Notes: generated by a model not told the origin, from the letters alone. Positions 27,373 through 37,700 are shown, numbered from the stretch's first letter. The stretch is 61,816 nucleotides of DNA from Nocardia seriolae NBRC 15557 (GCF_007990715.1 NZ_BJWY01000028.1:1-61816); one strand, 5' to 3'. Numbers and translations: made by a program.

Positions 27373-27999
27373 ATGGACGACGGACATCGTTGGGCACTCG
27401 AGACTTTCGGCGAGCACGGCCCGTGGATTCGGCGTGAGATCCGACGATCGGTCGAGGCCGAGCACGCGGCCTCGCAGCGTGCCCAGGAAGTGTCCGACCA
27501 CCGGTCGACGCGAGTCTATGAGCAGTTCTACGACGGCATCGCCGAGCGCTTCGAACGGTTCGGCAATCTGCTCGGCGCACCGCTCGTACGGCCCGGCAAA
27601 GCTCCGTACCGGGTTCCGGTGGTCAACGGCGTAGCGCTGTTTCCATGGCGATTCTCGAGTGGGCCGGACGGGCGGATACAGACAACCCTTTTCGCGACCT
27701 CCGACGCACGGATCGCACTGACCGACCTTCACCCCGGTCCGGTGCAGGAAATGCTCGACCTCGGACTACCGGACCCCGAACTGAGCGACGAGGAACGAAG
27801 GTTTCTGGCAACTCTGCGTGCGGCGGAAAGCGATCCCGTGGTCACCAGCGGCTGGCTCGTCCTGGTTGCCATCTGTAGCTCGGTCAAGGGTCTGCATTCT
27901 CTCGAATGGGGCGCAGTCCGGTTGGTCGATGGCGGTCGCGTCGACTGGGACGGGTTTCACGAGAACCTGCTCGGCCCGCCGGTACTGGAAGCAAATTGA
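27373..27999 (+). CDS. Hypothetical protein, 208 aa
   Basis: ATG 27373 with GGGAGA 8 nt upstream. Soluble; the N-terminal 60 residues are helical and charged (RREIRRSVEAEHAA), followed by a beta-rich part (RVPVVNGVALFPWRF, RIQTTLFATSDARIAL) and a helical C-terminus with a hydrophobic VTSGWLVLVAICSS segment. No family recognised. It is immediately followed by a McrC-like nuclease fragment, so it may have been the partner of that gene. Confidence 0.65.
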   Translation: MDDGHRWALETFGEHGPWIRREIRRSVEAEHAASQRAQEVSDHRSTRVYEQFYDGIAERFERFGNLLGAPLVRPGKAPYRVPVVNGVALFPWRFSSGPDGRIQTTLFATSDARIALTDLHPGPVQEMLDLGLPDPELSDEERRFLATLRAAESDPVVTSGWLVLVAICSSVKGLHSLEWGAVRLVDGGRVDWDGFHENLLGPPVLEAN

Positions 28000-28034
28000 T
28001 CGCATCGAGCTCTTCGACTACTCCAAGACATCCC

Positions 28035-28349
28035 GGGTGGGGTGCCGATGTCGACGCGAAGTACAAACGCTACGACTCGAAGACGGTGAGTGCGGCGGAC
28101 GTGCACCAACTGCTCACCTACATTGCCGGGCACTCGCCGGGCGACTCACCCGTCGCAGCCGTCGTGCATCCCAGTCCAGGTGTGCATTCTCATCGGGCGT
28201 TGCGAATTTCAGGGAACGAACGAAATTTGGGAACCATCCATGTGCTCGGGATCGACACAGGGCGGAGCCGGCCGCAGCGATATGGCATGTCCGCGAAATT
28301 CTATGGCGCGATGCGGAGTAGCGTCCGGGCTCGGCGCGCTTCACGATAG
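28035..28349 (+). pseudogene. McrC-like nuclease C-terminal fragment
   Basis: About 100 codons reading WGADVDAKYKRYDSK, then SAADVHQLLTYIAGH, match the McrC/PD-(D/E)XK core (D-A-K-Y-K and DVYQLLxY) of modified-cytosine restriction enzymes. The fragment lacks the N-terminal two thirds and has no proper start; the flanking frame upstream is shared with the antisense of nothing recognisable. No McrB AAA+ GTPase is in the window. A relic of a modification-dependent restriction system. Confidence 0.6.
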
Positions 28350-28632
28350 AAGGGTCTCACATTGCTGTCCCGCGATTGCTGCCAGGCTTGACGATCAGAA
28401 GCTGATCCATTTCTTGCCTGCGGCATTTGTCGGCGAAATCTGTTGCGACTGACAGATCGGTGAGGAAGCGATCGTACGTGGATTGATCAGCGCCTAGTAT
28501 TCTTCATAATCCACGAGGCCATTGCTCACGCGGATCGGCAGGTAGAATTTTCCGGAATCTTGCTCGGTTCCGAGAGAGAAACGGTGCTCTCGACTCACGT
28601 ATGTATCTTCGAAATTCAATTCGCTCTCCCCC
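28350..28632. other. Non-coding stretch with no recognised feature
   Basis: 283 bp, lower in GC than its surroundings, between the McrC-like fragment and the toxin-like fragment. I see no gene, hairpin of note or repeat. Confidence 0.4.
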
Positions 28633-29058
28633 CTACTTGGTTTCGGTCACGTTGTAGTCGGTTCCGGGCTTCACGCCGCCGACGTCGACCATGGCCTCGT
28701 TTCCTCCGCTCGGCAGCTTACAGCCAGGAATCCGCTGGCTGTTGGCGTCGGCTTCATTGCCTGAAGGAATCCGTAACCTAGCGGTGTCGAGATGCCGGAT
28801 GTCGGCGCGAACCAGGTTGTTGCTCTTCAGAAATCCGTCGGGTAGACCGAGCGCTTTCTCCATGGCTGCGGGGTTGCCCTTCATCGACGCCAGCAGGGCA
28901 TCGGCCTCTGACTTCGGCATCACAAACGAAGTTCCGTCGACCTGGCCGATACCGTACTTGTTGTAGTTGCTCTCGACCATGAATCGAGTCGCGCCGTCCT
29001 TTTCGAACAGTGCGAGATGATCTTTAACGTAATCGGGAGGCAGGTAGGTTGTCGGATC
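28633..29058 (-). pseudogene. Toxin-like C-terminal fragment fused at island edge
   Basis: The frame is coding from about 29058 (DPTTYLPPDYVKDHLALF) through an internal ATG at 28980 to a stop at 28633, about 141 codons, without an upstream start. The sequence (GQVDGTSFVMPKSEADALL, SNNLVRADI, LRIPSGNEADANSQ, MVDVGGV) resembles the C-terminal toxin domains of large exported actinobacterial proteins (WXG100/Rhs-like carriers); I cannot name the toxin class. The carrier part is missing. It abuts the broken symporter gene. Confidence 0.55.
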
Positions 29059-29110
29059 CGAGCATGGCGAGCGCGAAGAGGGTGACCGTCACCGTCGCAT
29101 CACCGGTCAT
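29024..29110 (-). pseudogene. Sodium:solute symporter N-terminal remnant
   Basis: ATG 29110 overlaps the DUF3311 stop as ATGA, the usual coupling between DUF3311 genes and SSS-family permeases. The first 18 codons (MTGDATVTVTLFALAML) are the start of a membrane helix, then the frame ends after 28 codons in unrelated sequence. The rest of the permease is absent, so the accessory DNA to the left has replaced it. Confidence 0.5.
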
Positions 29111-29346
29111 CGGGGGTCCTCGGCTTCGCTGTCGGATGCCGACGGGAAGAGTGCGTCTGCGGGGACGAATTCCGGTGCGACCGAACGGTTTGCGGGGTCG
29201 CGGCGCGCTACGAACCAGATCAGTGGGCCCGTCAGGATCGTGACGGCGACGAGGTAGGCGATCAGGAACGGGATGCCGAGGATGCGTGGCTCGATGCGGT
29301 TGGCGACCACCGGGGCCAGGCAGTAGGGGACGCCGGGGAGGGACAA
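29107..29346 (-). CDS. DUF3311-like small membrane protein
   Basis: Hydrophobic protein of about 80 aa with PGVPYCLAPVVANRIEPRI and a second helix (GIPFLIAYLVAVTILTGP), the DUF3311 pattern of two helices around an RxEPRxxGxPF motif. Only TTG 29346 offers an in-frame start; the first helix seems to begin a few residues earlier (ALLLL), with no ATG, GTG or TTG further up, so the start may be degraded. DUF3311 proteins are accessory partners of the SSS permease encoded next, which is broken here. Confidence 0.6.
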   Translation of the reverse strand: MSLPGVPYCLAPVVANRIEPRILGIPFLIAYLVAVTILTGPLIWFVARRDPANRSVAPEFVPADALFPSASDSEAEDPR

Positions 29347-29674
29347 CAGCAGGAGTGCGGGTCCTCGCTCGGCGAGCGGGGTGGCCGTGGGCGGCGCGGG
29401 TTCCGAGTTGGACGCGGGTCCTCCGGGTGGTCGCGGATCGCTGACTTTGCGAACTGTTCCACGACGGGGGCCGGGGCTCGGTTGCGGCGCGCGGCGGTCC
29501 CGGCCACACGATGATGCTGGGGCACGCGGTTGTCGAGGGCGGTGGGCAGGTTGTCCGATCCGGTCGGTCGGAACTGTTTGGGCGCGTGGGGGATTCGTGG
29601 CGGGTTCCGGGGAGGTTTGTCGGAGGGATGCTCTAACGTAGCCCGGTATCTGTTCGGCACGACCGTGGAGAGCT

Positions 29675-30271
29675 ATGGCTGCCTCGTTCGACCTGCATTC
29701 CCTCGCGGTACTCGGTGCGGCCGGGGAGCGGTTGGTTATCTGGCATGTGAATGTGGGGGCCTCGCTGGGGGAGTCGCGGCTATCGGGCGCTTGGGTGCTG
29801 GAGGATTCCCGTGTGGATGAGATCCGCAGTCTCACGTCCGATTTCCCGGTCGTGTTGACCGGTGAAGGAGTCGAGGTCACCCGGGCGGGGGAGCCTGGGC
29901 CGGTTGAGTCGTCGGCGAAGGGGGTCGTGGTCTGCGGGACTGCCGGGACCATTGATGTCGGCACCACCGTCGAAACGGTCTGCGCTGAAATCGAATTCGT
30001 CGATGCGCGCTTCACCGAGCAGCAGGACGCGACCGGCGGAAAGCTCACCCGGCCGCAGTGGCCGGTGATCGTGTCGCCGGAGGAAGTCGCGCTGACGGAC
30101 TCCCAGGTCGACGTGGTGGACGACCATATTCGGCCGGTGCTCACCCTTGCGCGAGGTCTCTCGGATCTCGCCGAAGCCTGGGCGGCCTTCGAGTCGTTGC
30201 GGCTGGCGCGGTCGTTTCTGGTGGAATTCGGTGGTCCCCTCGCGCGGCCGTTGCCGCTCGCGGTGCGGTGA
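29675..30271 (+). CDS. Hypothetical protein, 198 aa
   Basis: ATG 29675 with GGAGAG upstream. Predominantly beta-strand (LVIWHVNVGASLGES, FPVVLTGEGVEVTRAG, GVVVCGTAGTIDVG) with a helical end; soluble; no family recognised. Its stop lies 2 nt before the exonuclease ATG, so the pair is co-transcribed and perhaps functionally linked. Confidence 0.75.
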   Translation: MAASFDLHSLAVLGAAGERLVIWHVNVGASLGESRLSGAWVLEDSRVDEIRSLTSDFPVVLTGEGVEVTRAGEPGPVESSAKGVVVCGTAGTIDVGTTVETVCAEIEFVDARFTEQQDATGGKLTRPQWPVIVSPEEVALTDSQVDVVDDHIRPVLTLARGLSDLAEAWAAFESLRLARSFLVEFGGPLARPLPLAVR

Positions 30272-30273
30272 GT

Positions 30274-31341
30274 ATGGCGGGATTGTCGTTCGCCGCCATC
30301 GATGTCGAGACCGCTAATTCCGCGCGGGGCAGTATCTGCGCGGTCGGCGTCACCGTCGTGCAGGGCGGGCGTCGCGCGGAGGCCGAGTCGTGGCTGTGCC
30401 GCCCGCCCGCGGGGCTGGACTTCTTCAACTGGCACAACATTCGCGTGCACGGCATCACTGCGGCCATGGTCGCCGAGCAGCCGGAGTTCGCGCATCGCTG
30501 GCCGGAAATCGTGCGGCTGGTCGATGATCTGCCCGTCATCGCCCACAATGCCGGATTCGACAGTGGTGCCATCCGGGAAGCCTGCGGCCGCAGTGGAATT
30601 CGTGAACCAGGCTGGTCGTACAGTTGCAGCCTCGCCCTGGCCCGCCGCCACCTGGATCTGGACAGCTACCGTCTGCCGCACGTCGCCGCCGCCCTCGACA
30701 TCGACTTCACCAACCACCACGACGCGGCCGCTGACGCCGCCGCGGCCGCCGACATCGTGATCGCGCTGGCCGCCCGCGCCGGGGTCGATTCACTGTCGGC
30801 GCTCGAACGCATGGTCGTCGAACGCCCGCTGCGGATCGAACCGGCATTGCGGACCGAACCGATACTGCGGGCCGAGTCGACGCTGGGGAGCGAGTCGGCA
30901 GTGCGGGCCTCCGGCGCGGGTGGTCGTACCGCACGAATATCGCAAGAGCGGTCGGGATCGTCCGAGCGTCCGCCACGCCGATCCTGGTTCGGCCGTGCGG
31001 AATTGGTACAGCCGGCCGTCACCGGCACCGACCCGGCTCACCCGCTCCACGGCGAGACCATCGTGTTCACAGGCGATCTCGCGGCCATGACCCGGCAGCA
31101 GGCATGGGACGCCATCGCCGCGTGCGGCGCCACCCCCGCCCGCAATATCACCCGCCGCACGACCTGCCTGGTCATCGGCGACGGCTTCCGCGGCACCGAC
31201 CCCGCCGCGTTCACGACCACCAAAGCCGGCCGAGTCGTCGAGCTACAGGCGCGCGGTCAGCGCATCGACGTGCTGGACGAGACCGGCTTCCTGGCCCGCC
31301 TCGGCGCAATCGACAGGATGGAGCCGAGCAGCCTGGCGTGA
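30274..31341 (+). CDS. DnaQ-like DEDDh 3'-5' exonuclease with BRCT domain
   Basis: 355 aa from ATG 30274; the longer upstream frame is antisense-like and overlaps the previous gene. Exonuclease domain residues 1-180: AAIDVETAN (D-x-E), IAHNAGFDSGAI (second Asp) and NHHDAAADA (H...D), i.e. the DEDDh proofreading set. A linker (about 180-250) contains degenerate 6-residue repeats (LRIEPA, LRTEPI, LRAEST). The C-terminal 90 residues (LHGETIVFTGDLAAMTR, ARNITRRTTCLVIGDG) are a BRCT domain as in DNA ligase A. Probably acts in DNA repair or proofreading with phosphopeptide or DNA-end binding by the BRCT part. Confidence 0.92.
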   Translation: MAGLSFAAIDVETANSARGSICAVGVTVVQGGRRAEAESWLCRPPAGLDFFNWHNIRVHGITAAMVAEQPEFAHRWPEIVRLVDDLPVIAHNAGFDSGAIREACGRSGIREPGWSYSCSLALARRHLDLDSYRLPHVAAALDIDFTNHHDAAADAAAAADIVIALAARAGVDSLSALERMVVERPLRIEPALRTEPILRAESTLGSESAVRASGAGGRTARISQERSGSSERPPRRSWFGRAELVQPAVTGTDPAHPLHGETIVFTGDLAAMTRQQAWDAIAACGATPARNITRRTTCLVIGDGFRGTDPAAFTTTKAGRVVELQARGQRIDVLDETGFLARLGAIDRMEPSSLA

Positions 31342-31404
31342 CGCGACGCCGAGTGGCCTCGCGTGATATGAGGCTGAGGGCCTGGCGTGACATGAGGCAG
31401 CCGC
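31331..31404. repeat. Three degenerate 24-25 bp tandem repeats
   Basis: GCCTGGCGTGA at 31331, GCCTCGCGTGA at 31356 and GCCTGGCGTGA at 31380, each followed by a related stretch ending near ATGAGGC. The exonuclease stop codon lies in the first copy. Confidence 0.55.
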
Positions 31405-31431
31405 CCGCGCGAGTTCGCAGGGCGGGACCGA

Positions 31432-31437
31432 TAAGCT
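31432..31437 (+). promoter_or_regulatory. Leaderless promoter -10 box of gcvT
   Basis: TAAGCT (in GATAAGCT) lies 7 nt before GTG 31445, so transcription probably starts at the start codon itself. Confidence 0.6.
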
Positions 31438-31444
31438 GCTTCGG

Positions 31445-32545
31445 GTGACCGACGAGAAACTGCTGCAGGGACCCATCCACGCCGTCCATGTCGAGCTGGG
31501 CGCCAGCTTCGCTCCTTTCGGGGGGTGGGAGATGCCGGTTTCTTATGCGGGCACCGTGGGGGAGCACACGGCGGTGCGGACCACCGTCGGGCTGTTCGAC
31601 GTCAGTCACCTCGGGAAGGCGACGGTCAAGGGGGTGGGGGCCGCGGAGTTCGTGAACTCGGCGCTGACCAATGACCTGAACCGGATTCGCCCGGGCAAGG
31701 CGCAGTACACGCTGTGCTGCACGCCCGAGGGCGGGGTCATCGACGATCTCATCGCCTACTACGTGAGCGATGACGAGATCTTCCTGGTGCCGAACGCCGC
31801 GAACACCGCGACCGTGGTCGCCGAGTTGCAGAAGGCCGCGCCCGAGGGCATCACCATCACCGATGAGCACCGCGGCTACGCCGTGTTCGCCGTGCAGGGC
31901 CCGCGCTCCGCGGAGGTGCTGGCCAAGCTCGGCCTGCCCACCGACATGGAGTACATGGCCTACGCCGACGCCGAGTGGGACGGCCGCCCGATCCGGGTAT
32001 GCCGCACCGGCTACACCGGCGAGCACGGCTACGAGCTGCTGCCGCGCTGGGAGGACGCCGAGGCCGTGTTCCGTGCGCTGGTCGCCGAGGTGCAGGCCGC
32101 CGGTGGTCAGGCCGCCGGGCTGGGCGCGCGCGACACGCTGCGCACCGAGATGGGCTATCCGCTGCACGGACACGAACTGTCCCTGGACATTTCGCCGCTG
32201 CAGGCCCGCACCGGCTGGGCCGTCGGCTGGAAGAAGCCGCAGTTCTGGGGCAAGTCGGCGCTGGAGGCCGAGAAGACCGCCGGTCCGCGCCGAATCCTGC
32301 TGGGCCTCCAGGCAATCGACAAGGGCGTGCTGCGTCAGGGCCAGACCGTGATGCGCGGTGACACCCAGGTCGGCGAAACCACCTCCGGCACTTTCTCTCC
32401 CAGCCTCAAGGTCGGCATCGCCCTCGCCCTCCTCGACACCGCCGCTGGCCTCGAGCCCGGCGACGAGGTCGAGGTCGACGTCCGCGGACGCCGCCTCCGC
32501 TGCGGGGTCATCCGCCCGCCCTTCGTCGAAACCCGCACGGCCTGA
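31445..32545 (+). CDS. gcvT: Aminomethyltransferase (glycine cleavage T protein)
   Basis: 366 aa, full length for the family. GTG 31445 is leaderless. Catalyses tetrahydrofolate-dependent release of ammonia from the aminomethyl-lipoyl H protein in glycine breakdown. Visible signatures: [27 protein letters not shown], the folate-fold [18 protein letters not shown] and [18 protein letters not shown], and the C-terminal beta barrel ending in VRPPFVE-like RPPFVETR. In related actinobacteria it neighbours ilvE, as here. No glycine riboswitch is visible upstream, in keeping with a leaderless start. Confidence 0.97.
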   Translation: MTDEKLLQGPIHAVHVELGASFAPFGGWEMPVSYAGTVGEHTAVRTTVGLFDVSHLGKATVKGVGAAEFVNSALTNDLNRIRPGKAQYTLCCTPEGGVIDDLIAYYVSDDEIFLVPNAANTATVVAELQKAAPEGITITDEHRGYAVFAVQGPRSAEVLAKLGLPTDMEYMAYADAEWDGRPIRVCRTGYTGEHGYELLPRWEDAEAVFRALVAEVQAAGGQAAGLGARDTLRTEMGYPLHGHELSLDISPLQARTGWAVGWKKPQFWGKSALEAEKTAGPRRILLGLQAIDKGVLRQGQTVMRGDTQVGETTSGTFSPSLKVGIALALLDTAAGLEPGDEVEVDVRGRRLRCGVIRPPFVETRTA

Positions 32546-32838
32546 CGAACACCCGTCACGAATTCTGCGCCGCGGCCGAGATCACCTCTCGCCCGCGGCG
32601 TTTTCGTACCTCGGCACGATGCTGATCTCGCGACCGCCACGGGAACGGCTGTGCAGGTCAGCGACGCTGGGGATACTCGGCGGCGCCGGGATGATGAGTG
32701 CTACAGGGACGGTGCCCGGCGCTGGGTTGGTGGCGGCCCGGGGATGGTGGTGGCGTTGGGATGGTCGGCAAGGTCGGATGATCGGATCATGCTCCCGCGC
32801 AGCGGGCTTCGCGTTTCTGCCGCGGTCGGTGGCCCGGC

Positions 32839-33675
32839 TCAGTTGCACCAGGTGCCGACGACCTGGTTGTCCTGTTTGCAGTCGGCGGGTTTCAGTCCGG
32901 CGGGGCGCAGGGTGTTGAACATTTGGCGGATCGTTTCGGTGGTGGTCGCGCCGTCCACGTTCTGGTCGGCGAAGACGACCATGACCACCGATTGGCCGTT
33001 GTTGCCCGCTACCGCGATGGTGTGTACGACCGCGGTGGCCGGGTGGGAGCAGTCGTAGGGGGCGGGGTTGGTGAGGGTCGCGGTCACGTGGGCGGCGGGT
33101 TTGCCTTGGACGGTGAGGGTTTCGACGGGGGACAGAGTGAAGGTGGCGTTGGGTCGGTCGTCGTTGGAGCCGCCGATGGTGGCCCAGTCGGTGGCGACGT
33201 CCTTGGCCGCGGCGGCGGTGTCGCCGAGCTTCGAGCCGGTCACGCCCGCCATGGCCTTCGTATGATGGCCGTCGCACGATTTCGGCTGTAGTTCCGCCGC
33301 ACCGCTCATCACCACGCGGCTGTTGCCGCTCTCGAAGCCGATGATGGTGGTCGGGGTCGGCACCGTCCAGTCCTGGGGGACGTCGTAGACGGCGTTGCGG
33401 GAGATCGAATACGCCGTCTGCCAGCCCGGGGTGAGCGCCGCGATGGTGGCCTGCGGTGCGGCGGTCGTGGTGGTGGGCAGCGGCTTCGTGCGCGTCGCGG
33501 TGTCCTGCGGCCCGTATTGGTCTGCGGGAAGCGCGGTTCCGGTGACGGTGTGCGCGGGCGCCATCGCCGCGACCACCAGGATGACGACCAACCCCAGCAC
33601 GCTGACCGTGATCAACGCGATCACCAGCGGCCGCTGCGGGCGGGGCGGCTTCGACATCGGGTAATCCGGATACAC
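32839..33675 (-). CDS. Membrane-anchored hypothetical protein
   Basis: 278 aa from GTG 33675, chosen because a TAGGGT -10 box (33688-33683) lies 7 nt upstream; ATG 33657 is the alternative. Short cytosolic N-terminus, one helix ([20 protein letters not shown]), Thr/Pro linker, then an outer domain of about 200 aa with [17 protein letters not shown] and [20 protein letters not shown], the layout of mycobacterial/nocardial surface-anchored proteins of unknown function. Two cysteines near the end (DCKQ, TWCN) may pair. Divergent from ilvE. Confidence 0.85.
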   Translation of the reverse strand: MYPDYPMSKPPRPQRPLVIALITVSVLGLVVILVVAAMAPAHTVTGTALPADQYGPQDTATRTKPLPTTTTAAPQATIAALTPGWQTAYSISRNAVYDVPQDWTVPTPTTIIGFESGNSRVVMSGAAELQPKSCDGHHTKAMAGVTGSKLGDTAAAAKDVATDWATIGGSNDDRPNATFTLSPVETLTVQGKPAAHVTATLTNPAPYDCSHPATAVVHTIAVAGNNGQSVVMVVFADQNVDGATTTETIRQMFNTLRPAGLKPADCKQDNQVVGTWCN

Positions 33676-33849
33676 GAGGCCCACCCTATCCAGGCGACCT
33701 GATCCCAGCCGGGCACCGAGCCGTCCACACACGTCGAGCGGTGTCCGCCTGCGCACGTCAACGGGGGTAGTCCGCGCGCTTCGGCCGTGGCCCGTCCCGT
33801 GCAGGTCGGCCGAGGGCAGGCCCGCACCGGCGTGTCGGGGGCGGCGAAT

Positions 33850-33855
33850 TAGACT
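33850..33855 (+). promoter_or_regulatory. Leaderless promoter -10 box of ilvE
   Basis: TAGACT lies 7 nt before ATG 33863. Confidence 0.6.
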
Positions 33856-33862
33856 CCAGGTC

Positions 33863-34963
33863 ATGACACTTGCCGCGCAGTTCACCCGTGTCCCGCATCC
33901 CGCGCCGCTACCGGCGCAGCGGCGGCAGGAGATTCTCGCGGAGCCCGGGTTCGGGCGTTTCTTCACCGACCACATGGTGTCGATGGATTATGTGGACGGG
34001 CAGTGGACCAACGGCCGCGTGGAGCCCTACGGCCCGCTCTCGATGGACCCCGCCACCATGGTGTTTCACTACGGCCAGGCCATCTTCGAGGGTCTGAAGG
34101 CATACCGGCAGGCCGACGGCTCCATCGCCACCTTCCGGGTGGACGCCAATGCCGCGCGCTTTCGCCGCTCGGCCGCCCGCATGGCGATGGCGCAGCTACC
34201 CGAGGAGCTGTTCATCGAATCCATCCGCCAGCTGCTCGAGGTCGACGCCGACTGGGTGCCCGCCGCCGGCGGCGAGGACGCGCTGTACCTGCGCCCGTTC
34301 ATGTTCTCCACCGAGGTCGGCCTGGGCGTGAAGCCCGCCGCCGCCTACAAGTACCTGCTGCTCGGCGGCCCCGCCGGCGCGTACTTCCCGCGCGGCCTGA
34401 AGCCGGTCAAGGTGTGGCTGTCCACCGAATACGTGCGCGCCGCCCCCGGCGGCACCGGCGAGGCCAAGGTCGCGGGCAACTACGCCGCCTCCCTGCTGGC
34501 CCAGCAGCAGGCCGCCGAGAAGGGCTGCGACCAGGTCGTCTGGCTCGATGCCTGCGAGCACCGCTACGTCGAGGAGATGGGCACCAACAACCTCTTCTTC
34601 GTGTTCGGTTCCGGCTCCGACGCCCGCCTGGTCACCCCCGAACTCTCCGGCTCCCTGCTCCCCGGCATCACCCGCGACTCCCTCATCACCCTCGCCGCCG
34701 ACTCCGGCTACAAGGTCGAGGAACGCAAGATCTCCGTCGCCGAATGGCGCAAGGGCGTCGAAACCGGCGAAATCACCGAGGTTTTCGGCTGCGGCACCGC
34801 CGCCGTCGTCATCCCCGTCGGCTCGGTCCGCTCCGCCGAGGGCGAATTCACCATCGGCACCGGCGACCCCGGCGAGGTCACCATGGCCCTCCGCGACACC
34901 CTCACCGGCATCCAACGAGGCACCTTCGCCGACACCCACGGCTGGCTCCGCACCCTGGCCTGA
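33863..34963 (+). CDS. ilvE: Branched-chain amino acid aminotransferase
   Basis: 366 aa, full length. PLP-dependent fold-type IV transaminase for Leu/Ile/Val. Signatures: [16 protein letters not shown], the PLP lysine in [26 protein letters not shown], and [12 protein letters not shown] before the C-terminal [13 protein letters not shown]. Leaderless ATG. Next to gcvT as in other Mycobacteriales. A strong hairpin follows the stop. Confidence 0.97.
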   Translation: MTLAAQFTRVPHPAPLPAQRRQEILAEPGFGRFFTDHMVSMDYVDGQWTNGRVEPYGPLSMDPATMVFHYGQAIFEGLKAYRQADGSIATFRVDANAARFRRSAARMAMAQLPEELFIESIRQLLEVDADWVPAAGGEDALYLRPFMFSTEVGLGVKPAAAYKYLLLGGPAGAYFPRGLKPVKVWLSTEYVRAAPGGTGEAKVAGNYAASLLAQQQAAEKGCDQVVWLDACEHRYVEEMGTNNLFFVFGSGSDARLVTPELSGSLLPGITRDSLITLAADSGYKVEERKISVAEWRKGVETGEITEVFGCGTAAVVIPVGSVRSAEGEFTIGTGDPGEVTMALRDTLTGIQRGTFADTHGWLRTLA

Positions 34964-34983
34964 CCCCCGCCCGAACGAAACAC

Positions 34984-35011
34984 GCCCGCCCCGAACGATT
35001 CCGGGGCGGGC
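34984..35011 (+). terminator. Hairpin terminator after ilvE
   Basis: Perfect 10-bp stem GCCCGCCCCG / CGGGGCGGGC with an 8-nt loop, no T-tract, as is usual in actinobacteria. Confidence 0.7.
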
Positions 35012-35216
35012 GCGGCATCTCCCCACACCTCGATCGCGTCGGAATCACCCGACACCGCAGCCGCGTCGACCCGACTAGAAACCACTCGAACCGGGCATGG
35101 CAGGCCCGCGACCATCCCTCCCCGCCCCAAACCAGCCGCGCGAGATTCATTGAGTGGCACAAATTACTGGGCGAATCGGGCAAATCAACCCGAAAGTGTG
35201 CCACTCGGTGAAGCGG

Positions 35217-35930
35217 CTAGCTGGGCATGAACATGTGCCATTGGTCGAGGGTTTGGGGGCGCATGACGTAGTTGTGTTCTTTGATGTGGGTCAGGGAGGC
35301 GCTGGGCTCTTCTGAGTACCAGTGGCCTGGGTAGACGGTCGGGTTCGACTTCAGGTCGGCCTGGTAGCGGAGGCTGCGGAACATGGCGTCGGAGTCGCCG
35401 CCGGGGAAATCTGTGCGGCCGCAGCCGTCTACGAAGAGGGTGTCGCCTGCGATCAGGCGGTCCTCGAACAGGAAGCACTGGCTGCCGGGGGTGTGACCGG
35501 GGGTGTGCAGGAGTTCGATTTCGAAGGTGCCTACGGCGACCTTGTCACCGTGGGAATGGCCGGTCAGCTCGCTGGGGGCTATGCCGGTGACGTTCGCGAC
35601 CCAGGGGAGTTCCTCGGCGTTTACGTGCACCGCGACGTCGGTCTTCTCGAGCAGTTCCTTCACACCGCGCAGGGTGAAGCCCATCATCGTGCCGCCGACG
35701 TGGTCGGGGTGGTGGTGGGTGGCCAGGACTCCGGTCAATCGCATTCCATCGCTCTCGGCGATGTCGACCAGCTGCCCGGCCTCGTAGGCGGGGTCGACGA
35801 CCACGCATTCGCCGCTGTCACGATCCCCGATCAGGTAGGCGAAGTTGCGCATCTGGGTGGCGATCGGGTCGCCCACGGCCCAGTCGCGGCCGGAGAGCAG
35901 CTGGCGGAAGTACAAACGGTCGGAGGCCAT
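35217..35930 (-). CDS. MBL-fold metallohydrolase (glyoxalase II-like)
   Basis: 237 aa from ATG 35930. Metal ligands: THHHPDHVGG (H-x-H-x-D-H), HTPGHTPGSQ, AGDTLFVDGCGRTDFPGG (bridging Asp) and YPGHWYSEEP (last His). This is the hydroxyacylglutathione-hydrolase/persulfide-dioxygenase-like type; substrate unknown, a thioester or sulfur compound being likely. Transcribed toward ilvE, from which it is separated by the ilvE terminator. Confidence 0.92.
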   Translation of the reverse strand: MASDRLYFRQLLSGRDWAVGDPIATQMRNFAYLIGDRDSGECVVVDPAYEAGQLVDIAESDGMRLTGVLATHHHPDHVGGTMMGFTLRGVKELLEKTDVAVHVNAEELPWVANVTGIAPSELTGHSHGDKVAVGTFEIELLHTPGHTPGSQCFLFEDRLIAGDTLFVDGCGRTDFPGGDSDAMFRSLRYQADLKSNPTVYPGHWYSEEPSASLTHIKEHNYVMRPQTLDQWHMFMPS

Positions 35931-36075
35931 GCCTCACAGCGTATTGCGCGCGATGTATTCCGCCGCACTCGGACCGGCGACAAGATTGCGGCAATGCCAC
36001 CGGCGCAGTCCGGCTGTGCTACCACCACAACCGGCGATGCCGCACGGCCGCGCCGCTGCACCCCACGAAGGCGAA

Positions 36076-36109
36076 AGGCCGCCCGCCGAAGGGAATCGGC
36101 GGGCGGCCT
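36076..36109 (-). terminator. Hairpin terminator after cbhK
   Basis: Perfect 14-bp stem AGGCCGCCCGCCGA / TCGGCGGGCGGCCT with a 6-nt loop, 28 nt past the kinase stop. Confidence 0.75.
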
Positions 36110-36137
36110 CGGGCTGGATCGGGCCGGGGTGGCCTGG

Positions 36138-37229
<1,092 letters not shown>

Positions 37230-37300
37230 TTAACGCCACTCGCGGCCGGTTTCGGTGGTTCGTCCGGCGAAAACTCTTCGTGTGGCGGGGTCCGGACACA

Positions 37301-37340
37301 CACCAGCGCGGAACATCTCAGTGGATGTTCCGCGCTGGTG
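37301..37340 (-). terminator. Long perfect hairpin downstream of erpA
   Basis: 17-bp perfect stem (37301-37317 with 37324-37340, CACCAGCGCGGAACATC on the left arm) and a 6-nt loop, starting 10 nt after the erpA stop. Confidence 0.8.
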
Positions 37341-37349
37341 CGGGTTACC

Positions 37350-37700
37350 TCAGTTGAAGCTGTCGCCGCAGGCGCAGGAGCCGGTGGCGTTGGGGTTGTC
37401 GATGGTGAAACCCTGCTTCTCGATGGTGTCGACGAAGTCGATCGAGGCGCCCTGCACGTAGGGGGCGCTCATGCGGTCGACCGCGAGCTTCACGCCGCCG
37501 AACTCCACGACCAGGTCGCCGTCGAGGCTGCGGTCGTCGAAGAAGAGCTGGTAGCGCAGGCCCGCGCAGCCACCGGGCTGGACGGCGATACGAAGGGCGA
37601 GATCGTCGCGGCCTTCCTGATCCAGCAGCGCCTTCGCCTTGGAGGCGGCGGCGTCGGTCAGAGTCACACCGTGAGTGGTGGTCTCGTTCTGCACAGTCAT
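37350..37700 (-). CDS. erpA: HesB/IscA-family iron-sulfur carrier
   Basis: 116 aa from ATG 37700 with GGAGAG upstream. A-type Fe-S carrier: conserved cysteine in VQPGGCAGLRYQLFF and the C-x-C pair in TGSCACGDSFN. Donates [4Fe-4S]/[2Fe-2S] clusters to apo-enzymes. Corresponds to Rv2204c. Divergent from the DUF3043 gene; strong terminator downstream. Confidence 0.95.
   Translation of the reverse strand: MTVQNETTTHGVTLTDAAASKAKALLDQEGRDDLALRIAVQPGGCAGLRYQLFFDDRSLDGDLVVEFGGVKLAVDRMSAPYVQGASIDFVDTIEKQGFTIDNPNATGSCACGDSFN

Noticed and set aside
29107..30720. 537-codon minus-strand open frame
   Set aside because: Antisense to the genes at 29675 and 30274; only its last part, a DUF3311-like protein, is real.
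31331..31404. CRISPR-like array
   Set aside because: Repeats are degenerate and directly tandem, without spacers.
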